Source of the DNA: Mesorhabditis belari
Lineage: Eukaryota > Nematoda > Chromadorea > Rhabditida > Rhabditidae
Direction of reading: 5' to 3'
NCBI GenBank assembly: GCA_958450365.1
Contig: CAUEEP010000743.1
Span: forward strand, 124,001 to 188,000
Length of the DNA stretch: 64,000 nucleotides
The notes below the pieces were generated by a model. That model was not told the DNA's origin, did no database searches, and saw only the letters and a list, made by a program, of their open reading frames with translations. The translations under genes and the position numbers were made by a program. Positions 36,114-51,106 of this stretch are shown in pieces; the stretch's first letter is position 1; every line of letters begins with the position of its first letter.

Positions 36114-36269
36114 TCCTTTAGTATGAATATTTTATTCAAAAGATGAATAGTTCCAAAAAGTTAGTATGGTCTGCGTAACAAACCCTTTACTACACCGAAA
36201 AATTGATCCATTCTCTTACTAAACAGTCCAGATTACATGATTACGCTCATTTCGTGTATTCTGTAGCGT

Positions 36270-36830
36270 TGTGTACAGTGGTGGAAAAAAAGTATTGGGT
36301 CCCCTAGACTGTTTTTACTTCTTGCTTCAAAAAAATTTCTATGGAAAGTTTTTAAAATACGTTCTAAATTTCTAAGACTAGAAGAACTAAGCTTCGTAAT
36401 GTTATAAAAACTTTTAAATTGCAAAGTTTATTTAACGAGAAAAAAACATATGTACACAATATTTGCAAAAGCCGGCGGAAAAAGTATTGAGCCCCTGTCG
36501 AAAAATGAAGAATTCCATATTTTGTTGGACCCTCTCGGGCTTTAACGATCGCCTCCATTCGTTTCGGCATGCTTTCAACTAGTTTCTCGAGTGTCGGCAC
36601 TGGGATCGACTTCCAAATTTCTTGTACTTTATCCCAAAGCTCATCTTTTGAGGTATTTCGATATCCTCGTTTTACATGGGCCCACAAATGTTCAATCGGA
36701 TCGCAATCAGGAGAATATGGCGGTGTCTGCAGAAGAAAAACATCATTGATGCAAAACAACACGGAAAGACGCCCTAAACGGTACCCGGAAACCTCCACTT
36801 TCCAGTTCATCATCGATTAACTTTGGAAGT
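36270..36830 (-). mobile_element. Tc1-like transposon remnant, C-terminal transposase
   Basis: Reading on the minus strand, TPPYSPDCDPIEHLWAHVKR carries the family's last catalytic region, and ESMPKRMEAIVKAREGPTKY is the usual C-terminus. The terminal repeat-like CAGTGGTGGAAAAAAAGTAT lies at 36278. The N-terminal half and the other end were not found. A second terminal-like motif (GGCGGAAAAAGTATTGAGCCCC) near 36474 suggests a rearranged copy. It lies between lin-52 and hipr-1. Confidence 0.8.
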
Positions 36831-37668
36831 TTTGGGTCGCTATTCTACTGGAATAGTCGTTCAGGCCCCATATTTGTATGAATATAAGTAGATACTCAAT
36901 CCTTTAATATTGCAGCATATCTAGATCTATCCGTGAATATTTTGGTCCGAGCGAGAGGCTTTAATGGATTCGTGGCAATGAGTCAGCATGTGGCACTTCC
37001 AGCAGACGCATTCTGTAAAATGGCGCTGTTCAAATCCAATTTTTTGGTGTAGATAAGCTTTTTGTGATTAAACAAATTATCAAAATACAAAACCTACTAA
37101 AAAAATTTGCCCAACAGCCAACGTTCAGTGGATAAAGTGTTATGTGATAAAAGCCTCTATTTGGAAGTTTTCTTTTAATGTGCACGGTATTACAAGGCGG
37201 GCGATTTTGCAAGAAAATTTAGTATTTTATTTCAAAAAATTATATGTATCATGTAGTTGAACTACGGTAGGTTTTGCCATGGAAATCCTCTCTTTAACTT
37301 CTCATAGTATTTAACGAAGGAATTTGACAAAATTCGCCCACAGCGGCGCTGTTATGGAAGTGTTCCTTGTTTTCTCTGCCAATTTCTTCTTCAAGGATAT
37401 GTTTTGCTTTATGCACATGTTTTGTAATTTGAACTTTCTTGCGTTAAGTGACGTCTTTTGGTGTCTCTCGTAGTCATAGCGTCTAGGTTCAATCGCGCTT
37501 TTCACTTTACTGTACTCCTTTTCTCTTGTCGAACCTGAGTCACTGCATTGTTTGTCAAACTATGTGCTAATGTTGTTTTCCAATGGGTATTTAATCGTCA
37601 AGCCGCTTTACCATCACCCACAATTAGCTTTTTTAAATCTCAAAATTTAGTTTTCACAATTTGGCACG
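36831..37668. other. Intergenic upstream of hipr-1
   Basis: No exon recognised. It presumably holds the hipr-1 promoter. An acceptor-like AAAATTTAG lies about 18 bp before the hipr-1 ATG. Confidence 0.45.
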
Positions 37669-40600
37669 ATGGACCGGGAATCTTTTCTGAAAGATCAAGT
37701 AACACATTTGTTTAAAAAAATTAAAATTTATCTTTTTAGCTAGAAGCTGTTCAAAAGGCGTTGACGAAGTACGAAATGCCTCTTAAGCCGAAACACGCTC
37801 GTAGACTTATCCTTGGAACTCATCGAGAAAAAATGCCGGTATTTTTATTGGAATTACATTTTCTAATCTCTAGTCTAGCCGTTTTCTGGAATGCAGTAAA
37901 CCGAATGCAATTGGAGAAGAATCCTGTAATTTCTTGGAAGTTTTGTCACTTGCTGCATAAGCTTTTGAGAGATGGACACCGGAAAGTTCCAGAAGATTCA
38001 TATAGGTAGAATGATTTATTGAAAAGAGAAATTAGGTAAGTACTTTAGGTTTATGAAGCGAGTCGGTATGCTTTCACAGTTTTGGAAACATTTGCCTGGC
38101 TATGGCGGTTGCATTGAACAATATTGCAAATTACTTGTGGAACGACTGGAGTTTCATAAAAGAGTATGCTTTTTAGTAAATTAGCAATATATGAAGCTTT
38201 TTCAGAATCCCATCGTGCCCGGAAGCCTTCAGCTGCCAGAAAATCAAATTACGGCGTTGGATTTGGATTCTTCTTTTGCTCTGTCTATTGAAATGTTAGA
38301 TCAAATGGATAATTTGCTGGAACTACAGAATCGAGGTTGGTTATGGGAGTATTATGGTTAATCTTTGAGTTATTTTTCATTTAGTGTTTGACAATCTCGA
38401 AGCATTACGTTGGTCTTCACTTGTTCCACAAGGGCAATGTTTGTTAGCTCCGTTGATTCTCTGCATTTTGGATACATCAAAGCTGTACGATTACCTTGTG
38501 AAGGTTAACGATTGCTTTGTAATTTTTTCAAAACGGATTTTAGATAATTTTTAAATTACATGCGCAAATACCAGCCGATGCGTTGATTGGACATAGGGAT
38601 CGATTCAAGGTTTTACTAATAGCCAAAAGTACCTTTACAAATAATATTTAGGATATCTTTCGAAGGACCAAAAAGTTCTACGAGGAGTCATCAAATCTGC
38701 AGTACTTTAAATACCTTGTCTCGATTCCGACGCTTCCAAATGTAATTTTTCTAAATTTTGCAACATAAATTTGCTTTTAGGCACCTCCAAACTTCTTAAG
38801 TGCCAGTGATTTGGATTCTTACAGAACACCACATGCTTATCTTCATGGGGAAGGCAGCGAAGGAGACGACAGGTTGCGTTTAATCATAATACATTGCTAA
38901 AACAGCAAATAGAATCGTAGCTATATTTTCAAAGTAATTTATCTTTAGGTCTGTCGCAGAAGTGACTGAGGAGTCGTTGGTAGATCTTTACGAGGAAAGC
39001 GCGCACATTCAATCGCAGCCATCACCTACACCAACAGTTTCAGAAAGGTTTTTATTATGATTTTAAAAGAAAATTTCCGTTTAGAGATGAACAAATGCTA
39101 GGATTACAACGAGCATTGGAAGATGAACGTTTTGCAAAAGAACGGTTGATTGCTGAAGCTAGGTGAGTTTTTACTAACGATCATCAAAAAAAGATTAAGA
39201 TCACGAATTGAACAATATGAAAATCGGTTAGCACAAATCCAAGGAGACTTTGAACATGCTAGGCGAGAAGCTGATGAAAACAAAGAAGAACTGGATCGAG
39301 TGAAAGGTATTCTTGCCATTTTATGATAACGCCATTTTATTGTAGCAGAACTGATGACACGGGACACGCAACGTGCGTTGAGCGAAGACGCACGAGTTCG
39401 GGAAATTGAGGGCAGAACAGTGCTTGCTGAAGATCGATTTGCTAAGATGAAAGCTGTCTATGAGCGTTTCCGAGCAGAGCATGTTACGGTAAAAAAAAAC
39501 TTCTATTGGATTTTGAGTCTTAAAAATTTAGGCTCTGCAAAAGCTCAGTGAGTTGCAGAAACAGCTAGAAACAAGCGAAAAGGACAGAATGGACAAGGAG
39601 CAAGAACTAAGGTTTTGAAAAAGTTTGATAAATACGTTTTTAATTTCAGAGAACTGCGGAGAAATCTTGAAAGTGCGGAAAAACAACAAAGTGCTCTCGA
39701 CGACTCTCGTTTTTTGGCTGATGATCTTCGTTCTCAACTAGCAAAGGCCGATCTTCAAATGGAACAACTACAAAAAGTGCTTGAAACATTCAATACAATC
39801 CTGTTCATGTAAACCTCAGGAATTATCGGAAACACAGCGCGAAAACTTGAAGAAATTAGAAGACCAGCGGAAGTCGGCTTTACAGCTTTGTGTTGTTGGC
39901 ATAAAGAAGATGCTGGAGAAGGGCCTCGAGGATATAAACAATGCCACTACGATAACATTCCCTCCACGTTCGTTACAAAGTAATGATGGATAATTGGTTT
40001 TTTAGATTTGGCATTGGCTGATTTAAGCCACTGCAGAGGTGTTCTGGAAAGTTTGACGAACCAGGGAAATCTAGAAGCCCTGACTTTTTCGGGTTTGTTG
40101 AACTTCTTTTGCAATATTTTATTATTATACATTGTGCTTAGGTCATTGTGTCTCGACCGCTGTTGTAAACTGCGCATCTGCAGCTTATACCGCTTCCATT
40201 CAACACTTCGATCGTATGTTCTTCCTAAGTTAACAAAATATCTGCTTTCTAGATATTAATGAGCTATGCAAAGAAATCCTTTCTGTTTCTCTCAATGCTT
40301 ATCAGAATTGGAACTTTTTTGAGTTAAAGGTTTGTTATTAATAAGTTTCAAAAATAAATGGCATTCAGAGTTTGATTGATAAACTACTCGGCGCTATCAC
40401 AAACTTACCGGTTCAAAATGATGTCGATAAAGTTTGTCATACTTTTTAACAGATTATTTCAAATTTTAGGAAAAGGTTGGTAGTGAAGTGGACCTTGAAA
40501 TGCGACGGATGGATGAAGCAATTCGATTGGCTGTAGAGAAAATAGAAGAAATCCAAAGAAGAGCCCGTCAAAGTTCGGATGGCATAAGGTTTTGTTTAAA

Positions 40601-41546
40601 AGCGACCCCTTCGCAAACGGAGAGTCATTTAGGTATCTATTATTTTAGGCTGGAAGTCAACGAAGCTATTTTGGGATGTTGCCAGCAATTAATGAATGCA
40701 ATCATGATTCTAGTATCACGAAGCCGCGAATTGCAAGAAGAAATTGTTGCCGCGGGCAGGTTTTTGAGCGAGAAAGGCATATGAAAACGATGACTTAAGG
40801 GGTGGAGCTAGTCCAGCAGAGTTCTATAAACGCAATCATCAATGGACTGAGGTTTACTAAGCAATCATTTTTAAAAATCATTTATGTTAAGGGTTTGCTT
40901 TCTGCCGCGAAAGCTGTTGGGGTTGCTGCTCGAGTACTTGTCACGGCAGCCGATGAGGCGGTGAGCTATCTACTAATGATGATTTCTGGTGTCTTTAAAG
41001 TAACTTATTTCAACTTTAGGTTGCTGGCACGGGGAAATTTGAGTCGTTAATCGTGGCCGCTCAGGAAATTGCCGCTTCAACGGCGCAACTTTTTGTTTCA
41101 AGCCGAGTAAAAGCAGACCGTGATTCAAACAGGTTTGCTGGGGAATGTCTTTTGGACGAAGATTTTATTAGGCTAAGTGCGTTGTCGGTGGCATCAAGGA
41201 ATGTTAATCAATCAACGGCGCAGGTTGTTGCGAGTGTGAAAAACGCTCAAGCTACTCTTAACGACAAAGGTAATACGGTTTCGCAGTTTGAACAATTAAC
41301 TAAATACCAGCGATATAAACTTTTGTTTAGATGTTCTTGATTTCTCCCACCTTTCTCTTCATGAAGCAAAGAAAGAAGAGATGGAATCACAAGTAAAATT
41401 CTACTACATATATGGTTATATAAAGTCAAATTTAGGTGAAAATGCTTGAACTGGAGCAAGAATTAACGCGAGAAAGGGCACGCTTGGCTGAGCTTCGAAA
41501 AGCCCACTATCACATGGCTCAAATTGTCGCTACAAACAAAAGTTGA
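37669..41546 (+). CDS. hipr-1: HIPR-1, HIP1/HIP1R/Sla2-like endocytic adaptor
   Basis: It links clathrin-coated pits to actin. The N-terminal ANTH domain, for phosphoinositide binding, spans about 37720-38770 (KPKHARRLILGTHREK; VISWKFCHLLHKLLRDGH; GQCLLAPLILCILDTSKLYD; SNLQYFKYLVSIPTLPNAPP). A long coiled coil follows (about 39080-39960; ERFAKERLIAEARLRSRIEQ and many heptads). The C-terminal I/LWEQ (THATCH) actin-binding domain spans about 40800-41500 (HQWTEGLLSAAKAVGVAARV; IVAAQEIAASTAQLFVSSRV; LDFSHLSLHEAKKEEMESQV; KAHYHMAQIV). The start MDRESFLKDQLEAVQKAL and end ATNKS match the family limits. More than twenty short introns were inferred. This is one of the most secure assignments in the window. 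Confidence 0.93.
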
Positions 41547-42374
41547 TGGATTGCGATGCGAAACATTAAATTTGCCATTTTTAAATTAAATGTCAATCTC
41601 AATCTCAAGCCATGCACCTATGCTTTATTTAATCTTTTTATCATGCAGTGTCTTTTAGTATCTCAAGCTTCTAGTGCTCATTGTGCTACCGTAATACCTG
41701 TGATAGAGGAGTCCCCCTCTAGTAGAAGAATAGAAGAGAGTACGTAGCAAACGTAGTCTGCGAAAGAGGGGGTGATTCTTCTAATACAGGTATTAGGTAT
41801 CATTTTTTTGCAATCTCGTAAATTTTCGATTTCGACTAAAGCAGGATCTGATATTACAAACAAACTTCTCTTTAAAGCTATTATCGTTTTCAGTTCTGTG
41901 ATTTTGTTTTCCTCCTTCTTATCTAAGAGAAGTGGCAGCCGCTCGAGTCTTGTGAATAGTCCAAAGCAGAAAAGGAAACAAAGACCCTGTCAAAAAATTT
42001 TTCCAAAAATTGTCAAATTAGCTTTATCTAGTTAGTTATTGTTCTGACCCTATGTGATAATAGCTATGCAATCTTGTGTGATATAGGACGGATTGTGAAT
42101 GCTTTAATTTACTACTTTGTTTAAAATAAATATTGATTGATTGATTTCCGTCTGTTTATCGTATTGGTTGGTTATCCAAATCATATTTCCAGTCTACTTT
42201 CAACGAGATTGATATGTGAACGGCTTGTGGTGCGACCTCGACAATGATTCATCCCTGTTCATACGATGACCGTATAGTCTAATTTTTCTACCTACAACAT
42301 ATAAATTTATGTCAAACTCTGTTTCTAATATGATTGTATTTAAAGGCTTATTTTCAGGGACGTTTGCAATCATA
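41547..42374 (+). other. Downstream of hipr-1; possible retroelement tail
   Basis: No gene recognised. A small inverted-repeat element lies at 41686-41799. The segment ending AAAATAAATATTGATTGATTGATT (42122-42146) looks like the short-repeat tail of a LINE, but no coding motif supports it. Confidence 0.35.
41686..41799. repeat. Small inverted-repeat element 3' of hipr-1
   Basis: CTACCGTAATACCTGT on the left and ACAGGTATTAGGTA on the right pair, with inner GAGTCCCCCTCT and AGAGGGGGTGATTC. Total length is about 110 bp. The CTACCGTAAT end resembles that of the element at 3538-3822, so they may be related. Confidence 0.65.
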
Positions 42375-43626
42375 ATGGATAACTCAGGGGAAAACCAACC
42401 ACTTCTGGTCGCTGGTGGTAAGTAATATAAACACATTGGAAATTGGATATATGTGTAGAGATTTACTTTTATACTAATGTAGATGTTTATATGGTATTTT
42501 TTAGTCATTTTTGGCTTTACTGTATTTTGTAAACCATTCAGACATTGAATTGAACGTACCATAGTGCCAAAATGCGAGCAAAAACTTATCAAAGTTGATT
42601 TTTAGTTAACAATGATGCAATGTATGGGGATGGCGCAGAACTTTTTGGAGCATTCACAAGGTTATGATGAAGAAAGTGCTCCTGTGAGACCTTCAGGTAA
42701 TTTTAGAAACATTTTAAATCCTTTTTTTGTTTTAGGAGCTACAGTAACCTGTCGCGTCTGTGACGCCGGAATTGATCTTGAAGGGAAACATAATCAACAT
42801 GTCGTGAAGTGCACTCATTGTCAAGAGGCAACGCCCATTCGTCCTGCACCACCAGGCAAAAAGTAAATTTTTTGGTTGTAATAATTTATTTTGAAACTAA
42901 GAGAAGGAATTTGTCGGTTGAGCATTAGAATTTAGAGTTAATAACTTTTTAAGATATGTCCGTTGCCCCTGCAATTGTTTGCTGATTTGCAAAGCTTCAT
43001 CAACGAGAATCGCTTGTCCACGACAGAATTGTCGGTGAGTTGATACTCATTTTTAGTAGGGAAATGCTCTTATTAGGCGAGTCATCACGCTTGCCAATGC
43101 TACTCCAACTGGAATGGCTACCAGGGCTCCAGCAGGATCTTGTCGCGTAACCTGTGCGCATTGTCAAGAGGTAATTTTTTGTGTCAGTAAATCAGTTTTT
43201 TAATGTCAGCAGTCTTATAATATTTTTGCAGGTATTCTTGTTCAATACCCTCAACAATTCGCTAGCCACTTGTCCTCATTGTAAGAAGAGTTCCTCGGTC
43301 GGTGCAGCCTTTGCACGAACGCGTGCCATTTTTTATCTCGTCTTTGCTTTACTAGCACTGATCGGATGCGTTCTTCTCACTGTATTTACATCGGAGAAGG
43401 TATCAATAATATTTAATAAAAACAAATTGGATTTTAGGCGCACCAATGGGTCTTCCTCTATGCTTTTTGGCTGGTCAGTTATGTTGGAGCTGGATATCTT
43501 TTTTACAGGTGATTCACTTTTTTTACTGATATCAAATCTACATGTCCCTCTGTACCAAGTCATCTGAATTTTAGATTCATGTTCTATCTTCTAGTGAAGG
43601 TCAGTACAGTCGTCGGGCCCGTTTAA
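42375..43626 (+). CDS. TMEM55/PIP4P-like phosphatidylinositol-4,5-bisphosphate 4-phosphatase
   Basis: Family enzymes act on late endosome/lysosome membranes, converting PI(4,5)P2 to PI5P. The N-terminus [11 protein letters not shown] is typical. Conserved Cys-rich blocks follow: [39 protein letters not shown] (42745-42860); [20 protein letters not shown] (42955-43010), holding the catalytic-type CX5R motif [14 protein letters not shown]; and [30 protein letters not shown]. Two C-terminal helices follow ([37 protein letters not shown]) and the end is VSTVVGPV. The join between the first exon and the second (42609-42700) does not stay in frame with the splice sites I can see. [11 protein letters not shown] in the next frame looks like the right protein, so an unseen splice site, a sequencing error or a frameshift may be present. 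Confidence 0.88.
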
Positions 43627-44354
43627 ACCAAATGAGTCTATCCATAAAAAATATTTCTTGCCTCAGTGTTTCGTACAGTTTGCAAACTTTATTCCTGATT
43701 TGGGCTTATACTTTTAGTTTCTTAGGTGCTCTCTCACTGTTTCACATACACTTCATTCCACGTTTTTCTCAAAATTTCTCATACCGTGAATGCTTAATGG
43801 AACGCCAGCCACCACAATGACACGTGATTTGTGCTGCTTTCAGATATCATGATGACTTTAAATCTCCAGTATTGTAAAAAAAATGAAATTTATTAGAAAA
43901 TTTTTTGTATCAGTGCGAGAAACAGGTATATTACTTTTGTAGACAATCAAGATCACGTGATACCGGAGGCAAGGCGTTCGCTTTGAGTACATATTAACGG
44001 TGATGGTTTACTTTTCTTGTGTTTTTCATTTGTACAATCAACTCCCAATGTATAACGTTGCCCTTTCTGATTGAAGCCAAATTGAAAGTTGTTATAACTT
44101 GCTTTAGAGGGTTGGTAAGATTATTACGAGTTGTGCTAAGTTTAAATTTACTTCTTCTCAATTTGCAAATGTTGAATAAGTGTTTATGATCGGAACTATC
44201 CCGGTTTGTGCCTTGCAAAATTTCGTTTTGATTGAATTGTCAATAAATTATATTTAATTACAGTTGAAAATGATTCATTTACAGTGTTGAAACACTTCGA
44301 CAGTATTCATGCATTTATAGAAGTTATATGCAAAATAAGTTTCAGATTATAAAT
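43627..44354 (+). other. Intergenic, TMEM55-like to OSGEP-like genes
   Basis: No exon is recognised. The region is AT-rich, with an AATAAATT polyadenylation-like motif near 44242. An acceptor (TTTCAG) ends at about 44345, just upstream of the next ATG. Confidence 0.45.
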
Positions 44355-46792
<2,438 letters not shown>

Positions 46793-47017
46793 AACTTATA
46801 TATAATTGTTTCGTTGTTATTTGTTGCTCTGTCGTTGTTATGTATTTGTTATTCCCAAAAATAAAAATTTTCTGAATAATGTTTGGCAGATTTTGCAAGC
46901 CTTCAAATATAGGTGAAATATTTTACATTTGCTGAATAACTTTTAATTTTAAAGCTTTTTTCCCTGGAAGTCGTTACGATTTAGTTTCTTAATCCGTCAT
47001 TTTTATAAGCTACATTG

Positions 47018-47852
47018 ATGCCGCAAACAAGTTCGCGAACCAGAATTACGAGGAAAGAAGTAGAAGCTGCCTTTGCAATGTGCAATCCTCAGAAGCCTGA
47101 AACAATCAACATACAAGATTTAAAGGTTACTGCTTATATAAAATAGCTAAAAACATGGCTACTAAAGATTTATTAAGTGATTTTACGTTTTCAAAGATTA
47201 CAAATGTATTTTTATTTAGGTTATCATGAGAGCTCTTGGTTTCGATCCGCGGAATGAGGAGGTTGAACGGCTGACCAAAAAGGTGCAAAATACGATCAAA
47301 CGCGTAAAAGGCGATAAAGGTAACATTTGTGATGTTTAAGTTTTTAATGTCTATATTATCTGATTCTAATGTAAATATATAGATGAAGCCTTACTTACTG
47401 TTGATCAGTTCCTCGATTTGATGAAGGAGCGCTTGGAATCCGACAAGGTTTTTGCATAAAGCTATTAGTAATGTTTTGTTTAGAGCACTGAAGAGATGAG
47501 ATGCGCCTTCAAATTGTTCGATCGTGATGGCAAAGGATGGATTGATTTGGAGGATTTAAAACGAGTAAGTAATTGCATCTTTATAAGAAGTTTGAATTTT
47601 TATTCATATGCTTTACTCAACTTTTTCATTTCTTTTTAGGTATCTAATGAACTTGGGGAAGATATCAAACAGAATGATCTCATCGAAATGCTAAAAGAAG
47701 CAGAGGCAGATCCCGGACAAAAGGTTGGGCTCATATTTTTATATTTCCTGATTAACCGTCAAATATACCGAATATTCAAATGACCGTTACTCTAGGGGAG
47801 GGTGGACGAAGAAGCATTTTTCCGAATTATGAAAAGGACATGCCTATATTAA
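47018..47852 (+). CDS. Centrin-like EF-hand calcium-binding protein
   Basis: About 165 residues in six exons. The start MPQTSSRTRITRKEVEAAF leads into a degenerate first EF-hand (NPQKPETINIQDLKVIMRAL). The spacing GFDPRNEEVERL is the centrin linker. The second hand (KGDKDEALLTVDQFLDLM) is also degenerate. The third, FDRDGKGWIDLEDLKRVSNE, is canonical (D-x-D-x-K-x-W-x-D-x-x-D). The fourth is incomplete (EADPGQKGRVDEEAFFRIM). It ends RTCLY. Centrins act at centrioles, nuclear pores and contractile fibres; this diverged form may be a caltractin-like protein. It starts 226 bp after the OSGEP stop on the same strand, and an acceptor TACGATTTAG lies about 34 bp before the ATG. Confidence 0.85.
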
Positions 47853-48105
47853 TATCTTAAAGACAGCAAATCCTTAATTTTGTTTTTTTACTGCTTCCTT
47901 GGTTACCGTTTCTTTCTTTGATACCTATCCTAGGCAATTTGCATGAGTTTTCTTATTTGTTGAAAAATTTCTATGCGTTGATCTCGCGCCTTTTTGTGAT
48001 CTCTCCTATCTTGTCGGCTAAATTTATGTTAATAAATCTGAATAAATAAATGCATACGTAACGAAAGTGAAAATCGCTATATGGAATTTAGCCATTGTAT
48101 TGAAA

Positions 48106-49719
48106 ATGAAAAAATCTTTACTCTCAAAATTTTTAAGTGATGTTTTCAACTCTGGTGGATTTTTTTCGAGAGCAGATATTCACGTTAAAAGAAGGCAGTT
48201 ATCCGTTTTGGCTTATGTAAGCAGTTCGATCAAAAATTTGAATGAAAAGTTTTCAAGGTATCGTGGATATGTGAGTCCATTAGGATCCCTTTTACACGCA
48301 AGGATGCTTCGAAAAGCAAAAGAACAATTTCCGAAAGGACATCGGAAACTGACTACAACAACATATTCCGGTACAAAAGTTAGTAATTCAAAAATATTGC
48401 TTGGTTTTAAAGGTGTCGTTGTCACAATCGTCAGCTTTGCATACGACAATTACGCATATATTGTGCGCAAAAATATGGACGTCAACCAGTGTTTGGTAAC
48501 ATAAATGGAACGTTTTCTTAGAAAAAGTAAATATATTAAAGATTGTTGATTGTGGTGATGGAGAGATTATAATCGATATATTGAAAGAATTTCAATGGGA
48601 TCCTATCGCTGTTCTCACAACTCACAAACACTGGTAAGTCATTAAAGGGGAAAATTTATGAAAAATGCTTATTCAGGGACCATTGTTATGGTAATGCGGC
48701 CCTTAAAGTTGCTTATCCGAATGCTTGCTTTATTGGTGGAAAAGTTGATCGACCCAGCATTTGTACAAGGTTTCCAAAAGACACATATTAGAGCCATGTA
48801 TAAGTTCTGACTTACAACTAGTAAGCGATCACAAAGTAATCAGAAACACTTAATAGTAGACATTGCGCAATAACTTTGCGATAACGCTTATCTATTTCAG
48901 GTTAGTAAGCGACGGAGAAGAACTCGATCTAGCCGGTATCCTTATTAAAGTTCACGAGGTATTCGGACATACTTTGGGACATGTTGTTTATGAGGTGAAG
49001 ATCATCAAAAATATCAACACTATTTATTAGTATAGATTAATCAAGCAACCACTTCTACTGATCCACCGATTATTTTTACAGGGGATACAATCTTTGTTGC
49101 TGGAATAGGTATAGTCACTGTCATGATTAATGATTTCATCAAGTTGATGAAACGCCAAATTAAATGATTATTATGACTTCAGGTAAAACTTTTGAAGGCA
49201 CCAATGAACAAATGGTTGCCTCTCTCGATCAATTTAAAAACAAGTTATATTCTAAAAAACAATGAAAATAAATAAATTCTATATAGATTTTGCCTTGGTA
49301 CGATCCTTTTTTCCTGGTCATGAATATGCACGAGATGGACTTGGAATGGCCAATTACGTATGTTATCAAAAGAATAACACAAAAATCAATCATTAATTCA
49401 GTTAAATCCAAATGATGACACGGTTTATAAAGCTTTTCAAAAAGTCGATGCCGAATATTTGCAAAGAATACCATCGGTAAGTGGCAGTAAAAAATGATAA
49501 AAAAACAAAAAATGACAGGTTCCGACAACTCTTGGCGATGAATTTACGTGGAATCCTTTTCTTCGAACATCTCAACTAACTGATGGAGGTTCAATTAAAA
49601 TGAGAGCTGAGAAATTGAGTGAACTACGGAAAATCAAAGAAGCTTATATGGAAAATCGAAGGACTTTTGACGAAGAAGCTACTGAAAAAAGACGGGAAAA
49701 CATTGATATCAAGGGTTGA
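48106..49719 (+). CDS. PNKD/glyoxalase II-like metallo-beta-lactamase-fold hydrolase
   Basis: The N-terminus has the PNKD-type segment LLHARMLRKAKEQFPKGHRK. The metallo-beta-lactamase core follows: AYDNYAYIV; CLIVDCGDGE; the metal motif THKHWDH split by an intron (48633); HEVFGHTLGHVVYE; IIFTGDTIFVAGIGKTFEGT; PWYDPFFPGHEYARDGLGMA; and VPTTLGDEFTWNPFLRTSQL. All metal ligands expected of the glyoxalase II family (THxHxDH, His, Asp and PGHEY) are present, so it is probably an active hydrolase of the PNKD/HAGH type. An acidic helical tail ends in ENIDIKG. The ATG at 48106 is chosen as the first in-frame ATG upstream of the homology. It lies 254 bp after the centrin-like gene on the same strand. 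Confidence 0.88.
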
Positions 49720-50732
49720 TCTAAAATTCGAAAAACAAGACTCTCAATGTAATGTAGAAAAAGTATTTGAAGAAAACAATCTAGAAAATGCTTTCGCTTA
49801 TCATTAATGTAAAGCATTTTCAAAACTTATCTCGTTTTTTGAAGGTTGTTCTTGAACTAATTGATTATCGACGGTCACTTCTCAATTTGTTTTTCAATAT
49901 AACCAATTTGAGCTTACAATCTGTTGTTGTTTACAATTTTGAGTACTTATCATTAACACTACAATAAATGAAATCATTTCAACAATAAAATACAACCAAA
50001 CGGAGAAATTGTCTCAATTCGTTTAGAAATTTGACTTAATCATATAATAGAGCGATTTTGGTTTAAAGAAAGCCAGAAAGAAACTTTATTGGTCTAAACG
50101 AGCTCAAAGAGCTTGAGTGATTTACTGAACTCTCTCATTTCTGACAGCTGATGCTCAGCACTCGTCCTTTTTCTTGATCTCTATGATACTATTGTTTTGT
50201 TATCAGTTAACCCAAATTAAATTCACTTCTCTAAAATTAAATATTAGAGAGCTTGCAAAGGGTGAGTTTGAAGAGTCAGGACGAGGTTGAACATAAATTT
50301 AAGACTACCGTACTTGACGAGAAAAACGCCACGAAGCGACCTCACACAAGGAGAGACACGAACGTCCCTTCTCTCCGGAAATTAATAATAAATGGGACCG
50401 ATTTTGGGGAAAAGAAGGCAAAGGGTAACCCCATTGGGGAGTCTATTGGAGATGGAGATGGGATGGAGAGGGAAGAGGACAAGAAGAGGGGAAAGGAGGG
50501 GAGAACAGAGCCTTCGAGGGGGGTACCGTACGATTTATGTCTTCTTTTCTCTCCACAAAATTTTATCTTTCGATTGAGCTTTTCATTCATTCAGCCCATC
50601 GATTGAATGAAAACCTTGAACCAAAAACGATCGTAATCCCAATGTTTCCGTGATCTAAATCAGAAAAGCGACAAGCATGGCTTTTCATCGCTAAACCCTC
50701 TGCTCTTTCTCAGTTCTCTTCCAGCCATGATA

Positions 50733-50789
50733 CGATATTCGCACTCTTCACTACCAGCCATGATATGGTAGTGAAGAGGTTGAATATCG
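50733..50789 (+). other. miRNA-like hairpin upstream of mab-5
   Basis: CGATATTCGCACTCTTCACTACCA pairs with TGGTAGTGAAGAGGTTGAATATCG over about 24 bp with three internal mismatches and a 9-base loop (GCCATGATA). It is not flanked by TA-type transposon ends. It could encode a small RNA on either strand, or be a relict inverted repeat. Confidence 0.35.
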
Positions 50790-51045
50790 ATTACTCTTGT
50801 AAAATTGATGAAGATCAAACTGATATGGATAAATATTGAAATACCAATGTCTTGAGCATTCACCATTGGACACTTTACGGTCAATGAAATAAATTTAGAG
50901 ATTGTTGTGTCGAATGAATGTAGAGAGTAGTTGATGGGAATGAGAAAAGAAGAGGGATAAACTGTGCAATGAGGCCATAAAGAGCCAATAAATTTGTTGG
51001 AATGAGCCATCTCGGACCCCTCGGGCACCCCATTCGCCCACTCGA

Positions 51046-51106
51046 CTCTCCGCTCCTCATCCTCCTCTCCCCTCTCCTCCTCTCCTCCTCTCCTCATCCT
51101 CCTCCA
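51046..51106. repeat. Pyrimidine-rich TCC/CTC run
   Basis: Imperfect CCTCTCCT and TCATCCTCCTC repeats; the minus strand is GGA-rich. Such runs can form unusual structures, but no function is shown here. Confidence 0.8.

Noticed and set aside
42000..42150. LINE 3' tail downstream of hipr-1
   Set aside because: The ATTGATTGATTGATT tail is suggestive, but no LINE coding motif is readable upstream, so it is noted only in the region entry.
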